Shown one piece after another: positions 22,901 through 34,026 of a stretch of 64,000 nucleotides of DNA. The translations under genes were made by a program, and so were the position numbers. The stretch is from NCBI GenBank assembly GCA_002049455.2, contig KV918813.1, positions 124,001-188,000 of the forward strand. Direction: 5' to 3'. This DNA comes from Porphyra umbilicalis (Eukaryota; Rhodophyta; Bangiophyceae; Bangiales; Bangiaceae). How positions within the stretch are numbered: position 1 is the first letter of the stretch; each line of letters starts with the position of its first letter. The notes below the pieces were generated by a model. That model was not told the origin of the DNA. It saw only the letters and a list, made by a program, of their open reading frames with translations, and made no database searches.

Positions 22901-25900
22901 TCGGTGGGATGGACACACAGGTAGCCTCGGACGCGGGCCAAGTGGGGCCCTGCGTCGAGCTGGTCGCCCCGGCTTTGGCTGGCTCCGCGGGCAGCATCCC
23001 TCGCAGCACGGCGGAGGGCACCTTGGCAGCTGCAGGCATAGTGCCTGGGTCAAGCGACGCATCCGTGGGAGCGTCCATCCAAGCGATCCCCGCCGAGGTG
23101 TTCCGTCGCGTGTGGAACGAGAATGCGCTGCACTTCTTTGACAAGCACCGGCTGGACCCGGACTATGACGACTTCCTCATTGAGCTGATCTCCCGCAGCT
23201 GCCAGACCATCTCGGCCTCTCCGGTCGGGGACCGTCCGACGCCCGACCCGGAGCTGGTCCTGCGATACGCGCAGGTCGGGCTGCACTTTTTGCTTGACGG
23301 TATGGCGCGGACGAAGGACAAGCTCAAAATTGCGTCGTGGTCGGTGCTGCTCGATCCGCTTCTCGCGCACGTGCAGGCGTCGAGGTGGTTTTTGGATGTT
23401 TGTTGCGCAGAACCGTTTGAGTGGCCGCTGCAGCTGCTCGTCCGGTGCCCCCACGCCGAGACGCGCAAAAATGTGGCGTGCCTCCTGCGCTCGGCCATTG
23501 TGCGGTTGCGCACCGAGGAAGTGGAGAACAACCTGTATCTACGGTTCGCGCCGGTCGTGCCCAAGGCGTCCTCGGACGGGTCGGTCATGCAAGACTCGGC
23601 CGCTGACGACTACCCGATGCCCGCCATGCTGCGGCACGATCCAACTAAGCTCCGCACCACCCCCGTCGCGGCTCTCGGCGGAGCTCTGGCGCCTGGCAGC
23701 TTGGTGGCATCCTTCATCGACTCTCTACTGTCGCTGCTGCCCGTGGCACACGCCACTGGCGATTGGAAGCACCTGACGCAGCTTTTTTGGCTGCTGACGT
23801 GGTTTGCCTCGGAGACCGCTGCGGAGCGTACTTTCCTGTTGCGGCGCCAAGTGTTGGCGCGGGTGCTGGACCTGTACCTTGGCGACGACTCCCCATGTGC
23901 GCCGTCCCGTGGAGATACTCCGCGGACCAAGCGGCCCAAGACGGAGGAGACCATGACGCGGGACGTGGTGCGTGCGGTCCTCCCACTGGTGGGCCTGCTG
24001 GCCCGGTCGATGAGCTTCGGCGATTCTCACATGTCGCCGATGGCACTGCCAACGGTGCCTCAATGGGGCGGGCGCGACGACTCCCCAGGAGCTGGTGGGA
24101 ACGGGATGGTGGTCGCTGGGAACGGCGCGGAAGCGCCGACCATTGCCGCGGCCCCCACGGCAAGCGCTGAGCCGTCGTCCGCCTCGCCTCCTTCAACCAA
24201 GTCCGGGGAGGAAGGGATGGTCACGGGTGCGGCGCCGGGTTCGGTCGACGCTCCGAACTGCTCCTTGCCCGTTGCCGACGCAGCATCGGCCGAGGTCCAC
24301 CCGCACGTCTCTCCGGCACGTCCGAGTGTGGCACCTGGGCAAGCATCATCCGATGCTGCCACAGTCCGTGAGTTGACGCTGCTCCCTGCTAGCCCGATGG
24401 ATTTTGAGCTGCTCACCACTCCGCTCTTTTGGTCCAACGCGCTGCGCGATGACCAGAACGGCGTGGCTCTATCGGAGGTGGCCGTGCATGTCTGCATCAA
24501 CGGCGCGCCCGCTTCGCGGGTAATCATCGACACGGCCATTCGCGGCCTCAACGACGCGAACTACCCGTCGTTCGTCGCCTACTTCGCGGTGCTGCGACGG
24601 CTGTTAACCGATTGCGACGACCCGTTGCGGAACGCCCGAGTGGTGTACATGATGCGATCGTTTGTCATTATGGTCCAGGACAACCAGGCGTACCAGCAGG
24701 CGACTCTGCACGCGGTGCGGTTTGTGCTCTCCCTCGTCAACTCGACGTATCCCGTTACGTCTTTGGTCGCCGACTGGCTGGTGACCAACACGGAGCAGTG
24801 GCTGGCGGCGTGGCTGCTTTGGTCTGAGCACGCGCTGGTGCGGCTGGAGGCTCTGCAACTGGTGCGTCGCCTGGCGTCCTTGAGCACTGAATTCCACGGC
24901 CGGTTGTGCACGGACCTGATTACACTGCTACCGGTCGCATTGACCATTGCGCGCGAAGCGCACGCTGCGCAGCAACAAGCATCGGATCAGTCTGCGGGGC
25001 CGCAGCTGAACTTGCTGGCTGCGTATGTGCACGGCCTCCATGTGCTCCTGATGGAGGAGGGCTCTTACGCCGTCGCGGCCGGCGCAGCTGGGGTTTCGCA
25101 GGTCGGTGACGCCTCGGGACAAGGGTCATCGCCCACGTCGACTGTCGGGCTTTCGCGGCTGCTACCGCATTTGGGCATGATCGGGGAGATTCTGCGGGTG
25201 GTGGACCTGCGTCGCCTGCCGTGCGATGAGTCGCAGGTTGAGTTGATGAGCTTGCTGCGCGGGCTTTCCGGCATAGACGGCGTGCCACTGTTGATGGCTC
25301 GCCAAGGACCAGTTGCGACGGCGCTGCGCAACTTCTTCATTTATGTGCATCAAGGCGACGAGGCGCTGATTGCCTACAACCTTCGCGTTTTGCCGCTGCT
25401 TTATGAGGTGTTGGAGCGGTGCTGCCGGGCGGATTCGACGTTTGTCACCCAGCTGGTTGAGCAGGGGGACATGACATTTGCACTCCTGTACATCTACTTG
25501 GCGATGGACTATGTGCAGCTGGTTCTGAGTCACATGCCCTCTCTCCATACGGTGTTGAGTTACTGTGCGATGAGCAGCCCGCAGTTTCGGTCGAAGCAGC
25601 GCTCGGCGGTCATTGAGCTGCTGTTCAAGATCCTGCCCTCCTCGGCGCTGGTGGCTAACGCCAACTTGTCGGTCCTTGCTGCCGCCGACGCCTCCCTCCG
25701 CTTTTTGCACCTTGTCACCCGGACGCGGGAGGACGCGGCAGAACTACGGGTCAACGAGGCGGACTCTAAGAACCTGGTGGCGGTGCTCACCGTTCTCGCA
25801 GACGCTTCGGGCGCGTCAGCCGAGACGCACCACGTTGCTTTCCGTGCCGTCGACCTCTACCACCACATCGCGCTGCTGCAAGCGTCGGACACGGTCGGCA

Positions 25901-28173
25901 CTCTCACGTCGCTTGTGCCTCTCTTTGCGCCTTCGCTGCTCAAGTTGCTGCAAGTGCGGACGTCCGCGTCCCGCCAAGCGGCCGTGTCGAGCCAGCGGGT
26001 GAGCGCGTACAACCTTATTTTGGCGTCTATGTCGTACCGGCCCGAGACGTCTGCGCAGTGGATCGATGTTCTTCAAGAGGACTCGGAGAGCCACGCACGA
26101 CTGTTGTCGCGGAGCTCGGCCGGTGCGGAGCAACCACAGCAGCTGTCGACTGCTACAGCTGCTGTTGCTGGTGACACGGATGATGTACAGTCGATGGCGG
26201 CTGTAGCAGAGCAGGTACCACCAACGGTCGAGCCTCCCATGCAAATGGCCGAGCCTCCTGTGCAGGCAGTTGATCCGCCGATACAAGGCGTACCCGCTGA
26301 GGAGATGGCTGCTCGAGAGCCGAGTCGCTCGCCTGACCGCAAGTCGCCATCGTCAGAGTCGTGCCAGCAGCTCAAGCAACTGTCTGTCTCGGGGACGACC
26401 GACGCTGGTGCTGCATCGGTCTCCGATGGTGGCGTAGCAGGGACTTCGCACCGCCTAGACGATCAAGCGGCGTCCGCTCCCGGACAACAGAGCACTGGAG
26501 CTGGTACGCGCGGCGCGGCAAACGGCGGGGGTGCTCCCGCCCGTGTCACTGTCGCGAGCCTTCCGCCGACGTCGGCCGTGCGGGAAGCCCCTGAGGACGA
26601 GATACGGCAGTCGGCAGAGTGGAAGAACATCCAACACCGTCTGCCGCTGCCCATCTACTCGACCCAGTCGGGCTACGATCTGCTGTTCATTGCGAGCATG
26701 GTCGCCCGCTTTGCTGCCTACTGCACCCAGCCCCACGGATCGGTCGCAGACGGTTCTCCGACGCGACTGCGGCCGGACACCCCGCGGCGATTGGACGCGG
26801 CGAGCCGGCTTGTGTCGGCAGCGCTCCTTGTCAGTATTGAGAAGGACACGGTGCACCCGGCGGTGGCAGACATTGTCAGCAACCTCTTAACCGAAGCAGA
26901 GCGTGGCCGCCGCGCGGCGGTCGCGCGGGGTGCGACCGGCGGCGACGGCACAACCGCCGACGGCTGTGAACAGGGCGCGGCCGACGGCGGTGCATCACCA
27001 CCGGCTGCGCTGGCGGGCATCGCTGCCAACGTACGGCCACCGTCGCCGGTGCTGTTTTTGTCGCCTGCAGCACCTGTGGAGCCGATTTTGCTGTTCTATC
27101 CGCGCCTCGCGTTGCGCTCCCGCTTCCTCTCCTTTGCCACCCTCTCCTCCGAGTCAGCGTTGGCGCTCGTCGAGCGCCTTCTCCGCTGTGCCACGTCCCC
27201 ATCCGCGGTGGTCGATAGCGCGCTCTCGCTGGCCGACTTAACTGCCGTTCGCCAGATGTTGGTCGAGAACGTGGACGCTCTCGTGTCGTTTGCTTCGCCG
27301 GAGGCACCACGTGGCTCGGAGGAGGTTCAGGAGGATGCCGCCAGCAGCCAAGGTGGTGGGAGAGATGGCGACGGTCGTGTGCCACCTCGTGGTGTCGCCA
27401 ACGGGGGGGAGGACGGCACCGCCGGCGCTCCGGGGCACCCTGTACCCTCTGCGGTTGACGCACCACCACCTTCTCTTGCGGATGGTCCTGCCGATGGCAA
27501 GGGGGAGTCGACAACGTCGGCAACACCCGGCGCTGGAGGAGCGGGCGATGGTGTCGCAGGCAATGTGCTGCCTGGCGTTGAGCCGCTCGTCCTCAAGCGG
27601 CTTTTGACTCGTACGTCGGCCGTCTTGGGCACATTGGCGGTGGTCGTATCGACGGGGAGCGCCCGTCAGCGGGCGTTTGTGCGGGCGATGGCGCTTGACT
27701 CCCCCACGTCGCCAGTCCGCCGCGTGCTGCCGCTGTCGCTTGGTGCGGTGTGGCACGAGTCCCCGCCGCTGGAAGTGGTCTTGCGGGCGCGCGCGACGCG
27801 GCTCCTCTTGCTGGTGGCTGATGGCGGGGATGGTGGTGGAAGGGGCAGTGCGTGGTCGGATGGGGGTTACCCCGTCGGTGGCTCTTCTGGTACTAGCGGC
27901 GCTGCTGGGGCGCCAGTCGTAGCGATGGAAGTGGCGGCCGTGGACGCGCCGCCACCGGCACCACCGGTGGCCTCAACTGGCCCCACCGATACTCCGTCTG
28001 CGGCTGTTGACGCGGTGATGGCGGCGGCTGCGCCGGCAGGCGCTGGTCCAGACGGTGCGGCCACCACGACGGCGCCCGCGGCGGCGGGCGCGGCGGGGGC
28101 TTCTCCGACCAGCGGGGAACCTCAGCGGCCGGCCACACCTGTCGACACCAGCTTTGTCACGCCACCACCATGA
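13962..28173 (+). CDS. Giant USP9X/fat-facets-like ubiquitin carboxyl-terminal hydrolase, two exons
   Basis: The model is exon 1 at 13962-14086 (125 bp) joined to exon 2 at 14547-28173, giving about 4583 residues. The large exon has no ATG before 14731, whereas the exon-1 ATG, the GTAAGT donor and the TTCTCTTCAG acceptor give a phase-2 to phase-2 junction, which favours the spliced start. An acidic run sits near residues 404-424. A ubiquitin-like fold (VIVISGGRLELE to LGELRIIDRQQL) is at ~1671-1749. The USP catalytic domain is ~2403-2790: Cys box VGLKNCGTTCYMNSLLQQL with Cys2414, and His box HAGTADSGHYYSF with His2715, followed by IHFNDTITEPF. The Cys box with FMIPQFR closely matches USP9X/FAF. 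The remainder is helical and armadillo-like with disordered Ala/Gly linkers. It should remove ubiquitin from protein substrates. It is much longer than animal USP9X (~2550 residues), mainly in linkers and flanks. All catalytic landmarks are present. Confidence 0.9.
14087..14546 (+). other. Intron of the deubiquitinase gene
   Basis: This 460-bp intron begins GTAAGT and ends with a pyrimidine-rich TTTTCTCTTCAG. Splicing converts a TAA that would follow exon 1 into an open junction: exon 1 leaves two bases (GA) and exon 2 supplies G. The exact phase match is the main evidence. Confidence 0.75.
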
Positions 28174-29085
28174 AGATGTTGCCTTTCTTTGCTTGGCTTT
28201 CTGCTTTTTTCTTCGTGGGGCTTGTTTGCACTCTGTTTGCTATTTCTCCGTGTGTTCACTTGTTCTGCGCTTGTCTTTCTTTTTCCGTTCTTCCCACTGT
28301 TGTGGCGGGTACGTGCCTGCACATGACGCATTTGGGGTTGTCGCACAATGCCGTGTCAATTGGATTTTTCTTGTCATCGACGCGCCTGTCGCCGACGCGC
28401 CGCCGGGGGGGCGGCTGCCGTGGACCTCGTCGATGCTGTCGCCCGCGGGGCGTGGTGCACCGCCAGCCGGGACGGCCTGCACCGACGCCCCAACGGCGAG
28501 ACGGGGCTGCGGGCACGGCGGCGCAGCAGCCGCCGCCAGTCCCCCACACGGCGGCGGCCGCCGCTGTGGCGGGCGGCGCGGCTGGTCGTTTGGGCACCAC
28601 GCGCTGGCTTGTGGTGGCTGCTGACGCTGGCCGGGGGGGGGGGGGGGGGGCGCGCGTCGATTGGGGGGTGGCTGACTGTACGCCAGCATCGTGCCGCACC
28701 CCGTGCGCGCGCCATGCCATGGCCATGATGGCGGCTCCCCACGCGACGGCGGCATCATGCCAGCCGACATGTCTCTCCATCATGAAGCCACGCCACCCAT
28801 GAGGGAGAGACGCCACGGGCGTCTCTCCGTGATGAAACGACGCCACGGGCGTCTCTCTGGAGCGACGTCACCCCCGATGGAAAGACGCCAACGGGGGCAT
28901 CTCTCCGTCGTGGAGCAGTGCCACTCTGGAGGGAGCGCCGCCACGTTCGCGCGGCGCGGGACGCGGCGAGTAGATCCCGTCGGCTGGCCGGCACGCTTTT
29001 TCGGATTGGTCGCTATTCCGGTTTCGCCTCCCTGTCCGGGGTGGCACCCCCAACCATGGGCCCTGCCAACCCAGAAGATTCCCTT
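28174..29085. other. Region downstream of the deubiquitinase gene, poly-G run and small hairpin repeats
   Basis: No gene is supported. The first ~180 bp are T-rich and probably 3' UTR. A poly-G run of about 19 lies near 28632-28650. From about 28770 to 28910 a degenerate repeat centred on GACGCCACGGGCGTCTCTC recurs. One copy at 28807-28825 is a hairpin (GAGACGCC, ACG, GGCGTCTC). Confidence 0.6.
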
Positions 29086-29117
29086 ATACCTCGCCGGTCG
29101 GCCCACTTGTAGCCAAA
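29086..29117 (-). repeat. Split direct repeat B2 (3' end of DIRS element)
   Basis: Identical 32-bp copy of B1, taken as the 3' terminus of the element. It is separated from A2 by about 256 bp of unique sequence. Confidence 0.85.
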
Positions 29118-29373
29118 GAACAGTCAGAATTTAATTGGAAAATAACTAAGTCACAATTCAAGGACAGGCTGATCGCCTGGCCACCTTGGCGTGTGGTCGT
29201 GGAGAAGGTCTGCCGGCGGGGAGCCGCCCGCGACCTGCGTCAAGACCGCGCGCCCCACTTGTCAACAAAACAAAGGGAACAGGTTGGAAAGAGGGCAGGC
29301 CAAAGGCCGACCGGCGACACGGCCAGAGCCACGCAGGAGCAAGGGGGGGAGTGTGGTCGGGGTGGATGGTTGG

Positions 29374-29614
29374 GTGAGGCTGGAAAGTGCTTACCGGCCG
29401 GCACCTCGCTCCCCCCGGCCGCCGCCGTGGGCTGATAAAGACCCGTTGCGGCGCCGGCGGCGGGCTGGTGGACAGCTGTCGGCGCACCGGGTGCGCGCCA
29501 GCGACGGGGGGGGGGAGTAGCCCCCCCCCGTGTGGATGCCCGCCCGCCCGCGCTCGTATTTGGCGGGCGCCCCTTGCGAGGTACCCCATGGCTCCGCAGG
29601 CTGCAACTTGGCCA
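29374..29614 (-). repeat. Split direct repeat A2 of DIRS element
   Basis: The second copy of the 241-bp A repeat, directly following B1 in element orientation. The B1-A2 junction would template the circle junction expected for this class. Confidence 0.9.
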
Positions 29615-29645
29615 TACCTCGCCGGTCGGCCCACTTGTAGCCAAA
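29614..29645 (-). repeat. Split direct repeat B1
   Basis: A 32-bp sequence (plus strand ATACCTCGCCGGTCGGCCCA and on) identical to 29086-29117. It lies between the recombinase stop codon and A2. Confidence 0.85.
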
Positions 29646-29663
29646 CGACGGAGAAGACGCCGG

Positions 29664-31145
29664 TCAGCGGCGGTCGACGCGGTACCGGTCGTACAGTTCC
29701 CGGGCGTGCACGTCCGGCTGTACCAGGGCGTCCACGTAGTTGGCTGATACCGTAGTTGTATCCTTGTCCTTCATCCCCATCAGCGTCGCGATCAGGTCCA
29801 GCTCGCAACCGATGCTGCGGGCGCTCGTGGCGGCGCAGCCGCGCAAGGAGTGGCCGGAGTAGACGCAGCCGTCGGGGGGGTTGATGTTGAGCAGGTAGAG
29901 GCATTCGCGCATCCACACGGTGGCGACCTCGGTCGGCAACGGGGTGACGTCGCCCACCGTGGTGAACAGCGGCTGGTCTGGATCGGCCGTGGCCAGGCGC
30001 ATGGCGGTGATATGCTGGTGCACCAGGTCCCAGGCCCCGTCTTCCAGGCCGGCGGCGCGCCGCGGGATGCGGATGTTGAGCCGCTCCCGGTTGTGGCGCG
30101 CGCCGTGCTTGTAGTCCGGGATCTGGATCCGCATTAGGGTGGGCGTCAGCGTGACGTCCTTGCGGCGGAGGTTGGCCCCTCCGCCCGGGCGGGAAAAGGT
30201 GAGCGCCGTCAAGGTGAGGCCGGCCACGCGGCGACGCAAGCCGGGGTCGGTCGTCGTCAGGGCGAGGGCCACCATTTGGGTCAGGGCGGCGGCCGGCAGC
30301 GGCACCCGCTTGTTCCTCAAACCGCCTTGGTGGTTGGCGTAGAGGCGGGCAAATCCGTGCCGCACCGCCATCAGCATCAGGCCGACGGCGGGCTTGTCCC
30401 ATCTGGAAGATGGAGTGCACGGCGTTGATCGGCGTGAGGTAGGACTGGAGGGTCCCCGGTGCGATTGTGCCGCGCTCGTACAGGTCGCCAATGTAGCAGG
30501 CGACCACCTCTGGCGTCGTCGGCAGGTGGGAGTACCCGCTGACTTGGCAGAAGGACATAAACGCCGTCCATTTGGTCGCGTAGGAGGGCTTAGTCGAGTC
30601 GGCGTGTTGGTGGGCAAGCATAGCGGCGGCGGCCGTGCTCCCCGGGCCGGCGCCAAATGTACTGGCACCGACCGCCTCCGCTGCTCGTGTCTACGCCACG
30701 GCGGCGGCGCCCGACCGCCGCGTATGAAGCGGAGGGCACACACTCGCCAGTGGGGGCGGTGCCCCGGCGCTCCTCCCGCGCCGCGGGGGGAAACGCCCGC
30801 CGACCGGGGGAGATAGAAAACGTCGGACGCCATCCGCAGCGCCGGAAGCCACCACGTCTGCTCCGTCCACGTCGGCACGATGACCGTCGCCGTCGCCCTG
30901 TCCTGATAGATCTTGTCGAGCACACGCGGAATGCCGGTGAACGGGGGGTTGACCCAGTTGTTGTCGGCCCCCCAGTACTGCTGGAAGGCGTCCACTGGCG
31001 CCCGGCCTTGGTCGAGCACGGCCGAGTTGTACCGGTCCAGCTGCTTGTTCCCCCACGACGCGAAGCGGTCGACCGTGTGTGGCCCGTACGCGGAATCCAG
31101 CGAGTCGAAGTAGGTTGGCCCAATGTCCAGTCCGTCGAGTCGCGG
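29664..31145 (-). pseudogene. Post-RNase H domain and tyrosine recombinase of DIRS element, frameshifted
   Basis: From 31145 to about 30760 is the DRFAS...NNWVNPPF region, whose NPPF resembles motif IV of adenine methylases and is usual after RNase H in DIRS elements. A separate recombinase ORF starts at ATG 30619-30621 with a SAM-like N-domain (STKPSYATKWTAFMSFC). Near 30395 the homology changes frame and continues with LTLTALTFSRPGG, the HSLRG box at about 29841-29858, and SANYVDAL with the nucleophile Tyr at 29736-29738. It stops at 29664-29666. All catalytic boxes are visible, so the single shift near 30395 is the main lesion, or an assembly error. Confidence 0.8.
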
Positions 31146-32740
31146 GCGCGGCTCAACTTGTCCGCCCACACGTTCTGCGCCGTCGGGATCCATTCCACCT
31201 CGAGCGTGACGCCGAGTTGTTGGGCGACGGCGTGGAGGCGCCGCAGCTCTGCGCACAGCGCCGGGGAGCGCCACGAGAGCGCGTTGACCACGTTCAACGC
31301 CACCTGGGAGTCGGTGACGATGCGGAGCACGTCGCCCGACGAAACGGCGGCGGCCAAGGAGAGGAGCGAGTAGCGGATGGCCGCCACCTCCTTCACGTTG
31401 ATGTGCCAAGCGACAGCCTCCCCCGTGAAGAATCCCCGCGCCGGCGTGGTGCCGTCGGCGACGCCGCCCCACCCGTATCCCGACGCGTCGGTGTGCATTG
31501 TGTGGGCCGGCGGGCTTGGCCACATCGGTCGGCCGTGGCCGTCGAGGCCAAAGGACGCCCAGAATCGGAGATCCCGGATCGATTGGTGCGACAACTTACA
31601 GTCGGCGTTCAAGTCCCCGCCCGATAAGTCGTCGTAAATCGACCTGGCAAACAGACGCGCCTCGGGGATGGCCAGCGAACCGGAGACGATGATGCCCGCC
31701 GCGCTCTGCAGGAGCTTGCGGCGGACCCACCGCCGATTCTTGCGCGCCGACGACAGCAGCGCAGCCGCGGTGCCCCGCAGCTTGGCCAGCCGCGACTCCG
31801 GGAGCCGCACCTGGTTGTTGGCCGTGTCGAGCGTGTATCCCAGCAACGTGAGCTGCTGCGTCCCGTCGCGGTTGCCCTTGTCTGGGTGCAGCGAGAGTCC
31901 CAGCCGGTCGTACAGCTTTGTTACAAAACCAAAGCCCTTGGCCGCGTCCGCTTTTGACACTGGTCGGCGCCCCGGGGCCGCCGCCCCGTGGTCGTCGACA
32001 TAGCCTATCAGGTGGAAGCCAGACTTGCGCAAGTAGGCGAGCACTGGCCTCATCACCTTCGTCCACGCCCAAGGGGCGAGGGACAGACCGAAAGGCATGG
32101 TGATGGGCTCGTAGGTGCCGCCGTCGATGGCAAAGGTCAGGTAGGGGCGGTCCGAGGGATGTATAAACACGTGATGGTACGTGTCTTTAATGTCCCACGA
32201 GATGAGATGATCAAGCGGCTGGACGGCCGACATGAACTCGACCAACGCCTCATACTTGAACTGGATCGCCTGCAGCTGCTCGTTGACCTGCCGCAAGTCT
32301 ATGACCAGCCGTGGCTTGGGCCTCACCCAGCTGACAAATGCCGGCGAGATGCACGGCGCCGCCTCCGCCTCCTTGGTGGACAGCGGGCGGATGAAGCCCG
32401 CTAGCACCCAGCGCTCCAGCTCCGCGGCCACGAAGGAGCGGTCCGCATTGGCCACCGGGTACGGCTTGGCCCGTCGACGTGGTCGTCCACGTGGCGTTAG
32501 CCACGGGAGGCGGAAGCCGAACTCAAGGGCGCGCCGCACCCAGCGGGACGCGCCGATGGCCCGCCAGGCGTCGTCGGCAGCTCTCACTCGCGCCGCCCGT
32601 GGCAAGCCGGCGGGCGCGTTACCCCTTACAGCAACTCCCGGCGCGCCTGTCGTGAGCGCAAATGGGGCGGGTGAGACCCCCCGGGTCCCCGCCGGCTTAC
32701 ACCGACGGGCTTGCACCCCCGCCGCGCTTGTTGCCGCCCC
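31130..32740 (-). CDS. Reverse transcriptase-RNase H of DIRS element
   Basis: The frame is open from 33484 to 30590, but only about 32740-31130 has recognisable content. The RT shows LVIDLRQVN, ISWDIKDTYHHVFIH, TMPFGLSLAPWAWTK and the catalytic GYVDDHG (YVDD at 31991-32002). RNase H follows with HTDASGYGWGG, an EVAAIRYS block, TDSQVALNVVNA and a late NVWADKLSRA. At about 31120-31145 the homology moves to another frame, where DRFASWGNKQLDRYN and NWVNPPF continue the conserved post-RNase H region of DIRS polyproteins. One frameshift therefore breaks ORF2 unless it is programmed. The protein copies element RNA into DNA. Confidence 0.85.
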
Positions 32741-33728
32741 CGCCGCGGGTGCCGCGTCGACGCGCCGTCTTGACCTCGTTCGCTGCGATGACCTTGTTGA
32801 GGGCCCGGTCGCGCATGTTGACCGTCTCGACTTGGAGGCCGCGGCGGGCGCGAGAGGCGTGGACGTCGGGGGGGGAGAGGAGGCGCTCTTGCAGCTGGGC
32901 TGCGACGGCGTCGTCGTCCTCACGGAGGACGTCGTAGCGCGCGGCGCACAGCTCTGCAAGCTGGTGGTGGTAGACGCGACTGCGGATGAGCATCGCCTGC
33001 AGCCGTTGCACGTCTCCATGCTCGGGCCCATCAATAAAAGACAGCAGCTCGTTGTGGATGAGCGTCGACCAGGCGCCGACGATGAAGAGGTGCTTGGCTT
33101 CGTCCGCGCCCTGAGCCCCGTCGGCAAAGTCCGAATGGTACTGTAAGGTCTCCATGCGGAAGGGGGCGGGGTACGACGTCCGCGCCGACGGGGGCAGCTG
33201 GAAGAAAGTGAGCTCGTCGAGCCCCTTGGCGACACGCTTGGCCTGCCCGTCGGTGAAGGCGCGGGCGGGGACGACCGCGTCGTCGTCATCGTCGTCGCTG
33301 GAGCCGTTGCCCCGGCCGCTCCGCGAGACGCGCAGGGCTTGCGCCAGGCCTTGGGCAATGGCGGCGGCGATATCAGCGGCCGGCCCGCCGGGAGGAGGAA
33401 GGCCAGTACCGGCGCCGACTCCACCGGCGTGGGCCCCGGCGGCCGCGCCTGCGGCGGCGGCGCCATGGGGGGGTCCGGCGGCATAACTCGCCTCGGAGCG
33501 TAGCTTTACGGCGGCGAGTCGGGCGCCGAGGCCGTCGATACCCGCGCGCACTTGGCCCAGGGTCGCGAGCTGCCCCAAAATCACGGGCAGCGCGGCGTTG
33601 ATGTCCACCGCCTCGGCGTCTTCCTCCAGCAGGTCGAGCAGGTCGCCAAGGTTAGCGTTGGCGGCGGCAGCAGCGGCGGCGGCAGCGCCCTCAGCGGCCA
33701 CAGCAGCGACAGCGGCAGCCGCATCCAT
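32697..33728 (-). CDS. Gag-like protein of DIRS element
   Basis: A 343-residue ORF beginning 58 bp inside A1. It has an Ala-rich helical N-terminus, a Pro/Gly linker, a DDDDDD acidic run, a compact middle (KGLDELTFFQLPPSARTSYP to RVYHHQLAELCA) and a basic Gly/Arg tail. No zinc knuckle is seen. Its position as first ORF before RT identifies it as the nucleocapsid-type protein by context; sequence alone would not. Its end adjoins the RT region in another frame, so the polymerase is probably made by frameshift or from its own start. Confidence 0.7.
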   Translation of the reverse strand: MDAAAAVAAVAAEGAAAAAAAAANANLGDLLDLLEEDAEAVDINAALPVILGQLATLGQVRAGIDGLGARLAAVKLRSEASYAAGPPHGAAAAGAAAGAHAGGVGAGTGLPPPGGPAADIAAAIAQGLAQALRVSRSGRGNGSSDDDDDDAVVPARAFTDGQAKRVAKGLDELTFFQLPPSARTSYPAPFRMETLQYHSDFADGAQGADEAKHLFIVGAWSTLIHNELLSFIDGPEHGDVQRLQAMLIRSRVYHHQLAELCAARYDVLREDDDAVAAQLQERLLSPPDVHASRARRGLQVETVNMRDRALNKVIAANEVKTARRRGTRGGGGNKRGGGASPSV

Positions 33729-33785
33729 TCTGACGGTTCAGCGAAACCACGGGCAAGCCCGGGAACCAATTCCAGACTCACGCAA

Positions 33786-34026
33786 GTGAGGCTGGGAAGT
33801 GCTTACCGGCCGGCACCTCGCTCCCCCCGGCCACCGCCGCGGGCTGATAAAGACCCGTAGCGGCGCCGGCGGCGGGCTGGTGGACAGCTGTCGGCGCACC
33901 GGGTGCGCGCCAGCGACGGGGGGGGGGAGTAGCCCCCCCCCGTGTGGATGCCCGCCCGCCCGCGCTCGTATTTGGCGGGCGCCCCTTGCGAGGTACCCCA
34001 TGGCTCCGCAGGCTGCAACTTGGCCA
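33786..34026 (-). repeat. Split direct repeat A1 (5' end of DIRS element)
   Basis: A 241-bp copy matching 29374-29614 apart from about four substitutions (for example GGGAAG against GGAAAG near its low-coordinate end). It forms the 5' terminus of the minus-strand element and probably holds its promoter. Confidence 0.9.

Larger units (their letters stand above)
29086..34026 (-). mobile_element. DIRS-order retrotransposon (PAT/Ngaro-type) with split direct repeats
   Basis: Read on the minus strand the order is A1 (34026-33786), Gag-like ORF, RT-RNase H, tyrosine recombinase, B1 (29645-29614), A2 (29614-29374) and B2 (29117-29086). A1 and A2 are 241 bp and differ at about four visible positions; B1 and B2 are an identical 32 bp. 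B1 directly abuts A2. This A1-ORFs-B1-A2-B2 layout is the known hallmark of PAT/Ngaro-type DIRS elements, which integrate through a tyrosine recombinase and a circular intermediate. The 4.94-kb element carries two frameshifts, so this copy is probably not autonomous, although its repeats look young. Confidence 0.9.

Noticed and set aside
29374-34026. Reading the 241-bp direct repeats as LTRs
   Set aside because: The element encodes a tyrosine recombinase, not an integrase, and the B1/B2 repeats extend beyond A2; a split-direct-repeat structure fits better.
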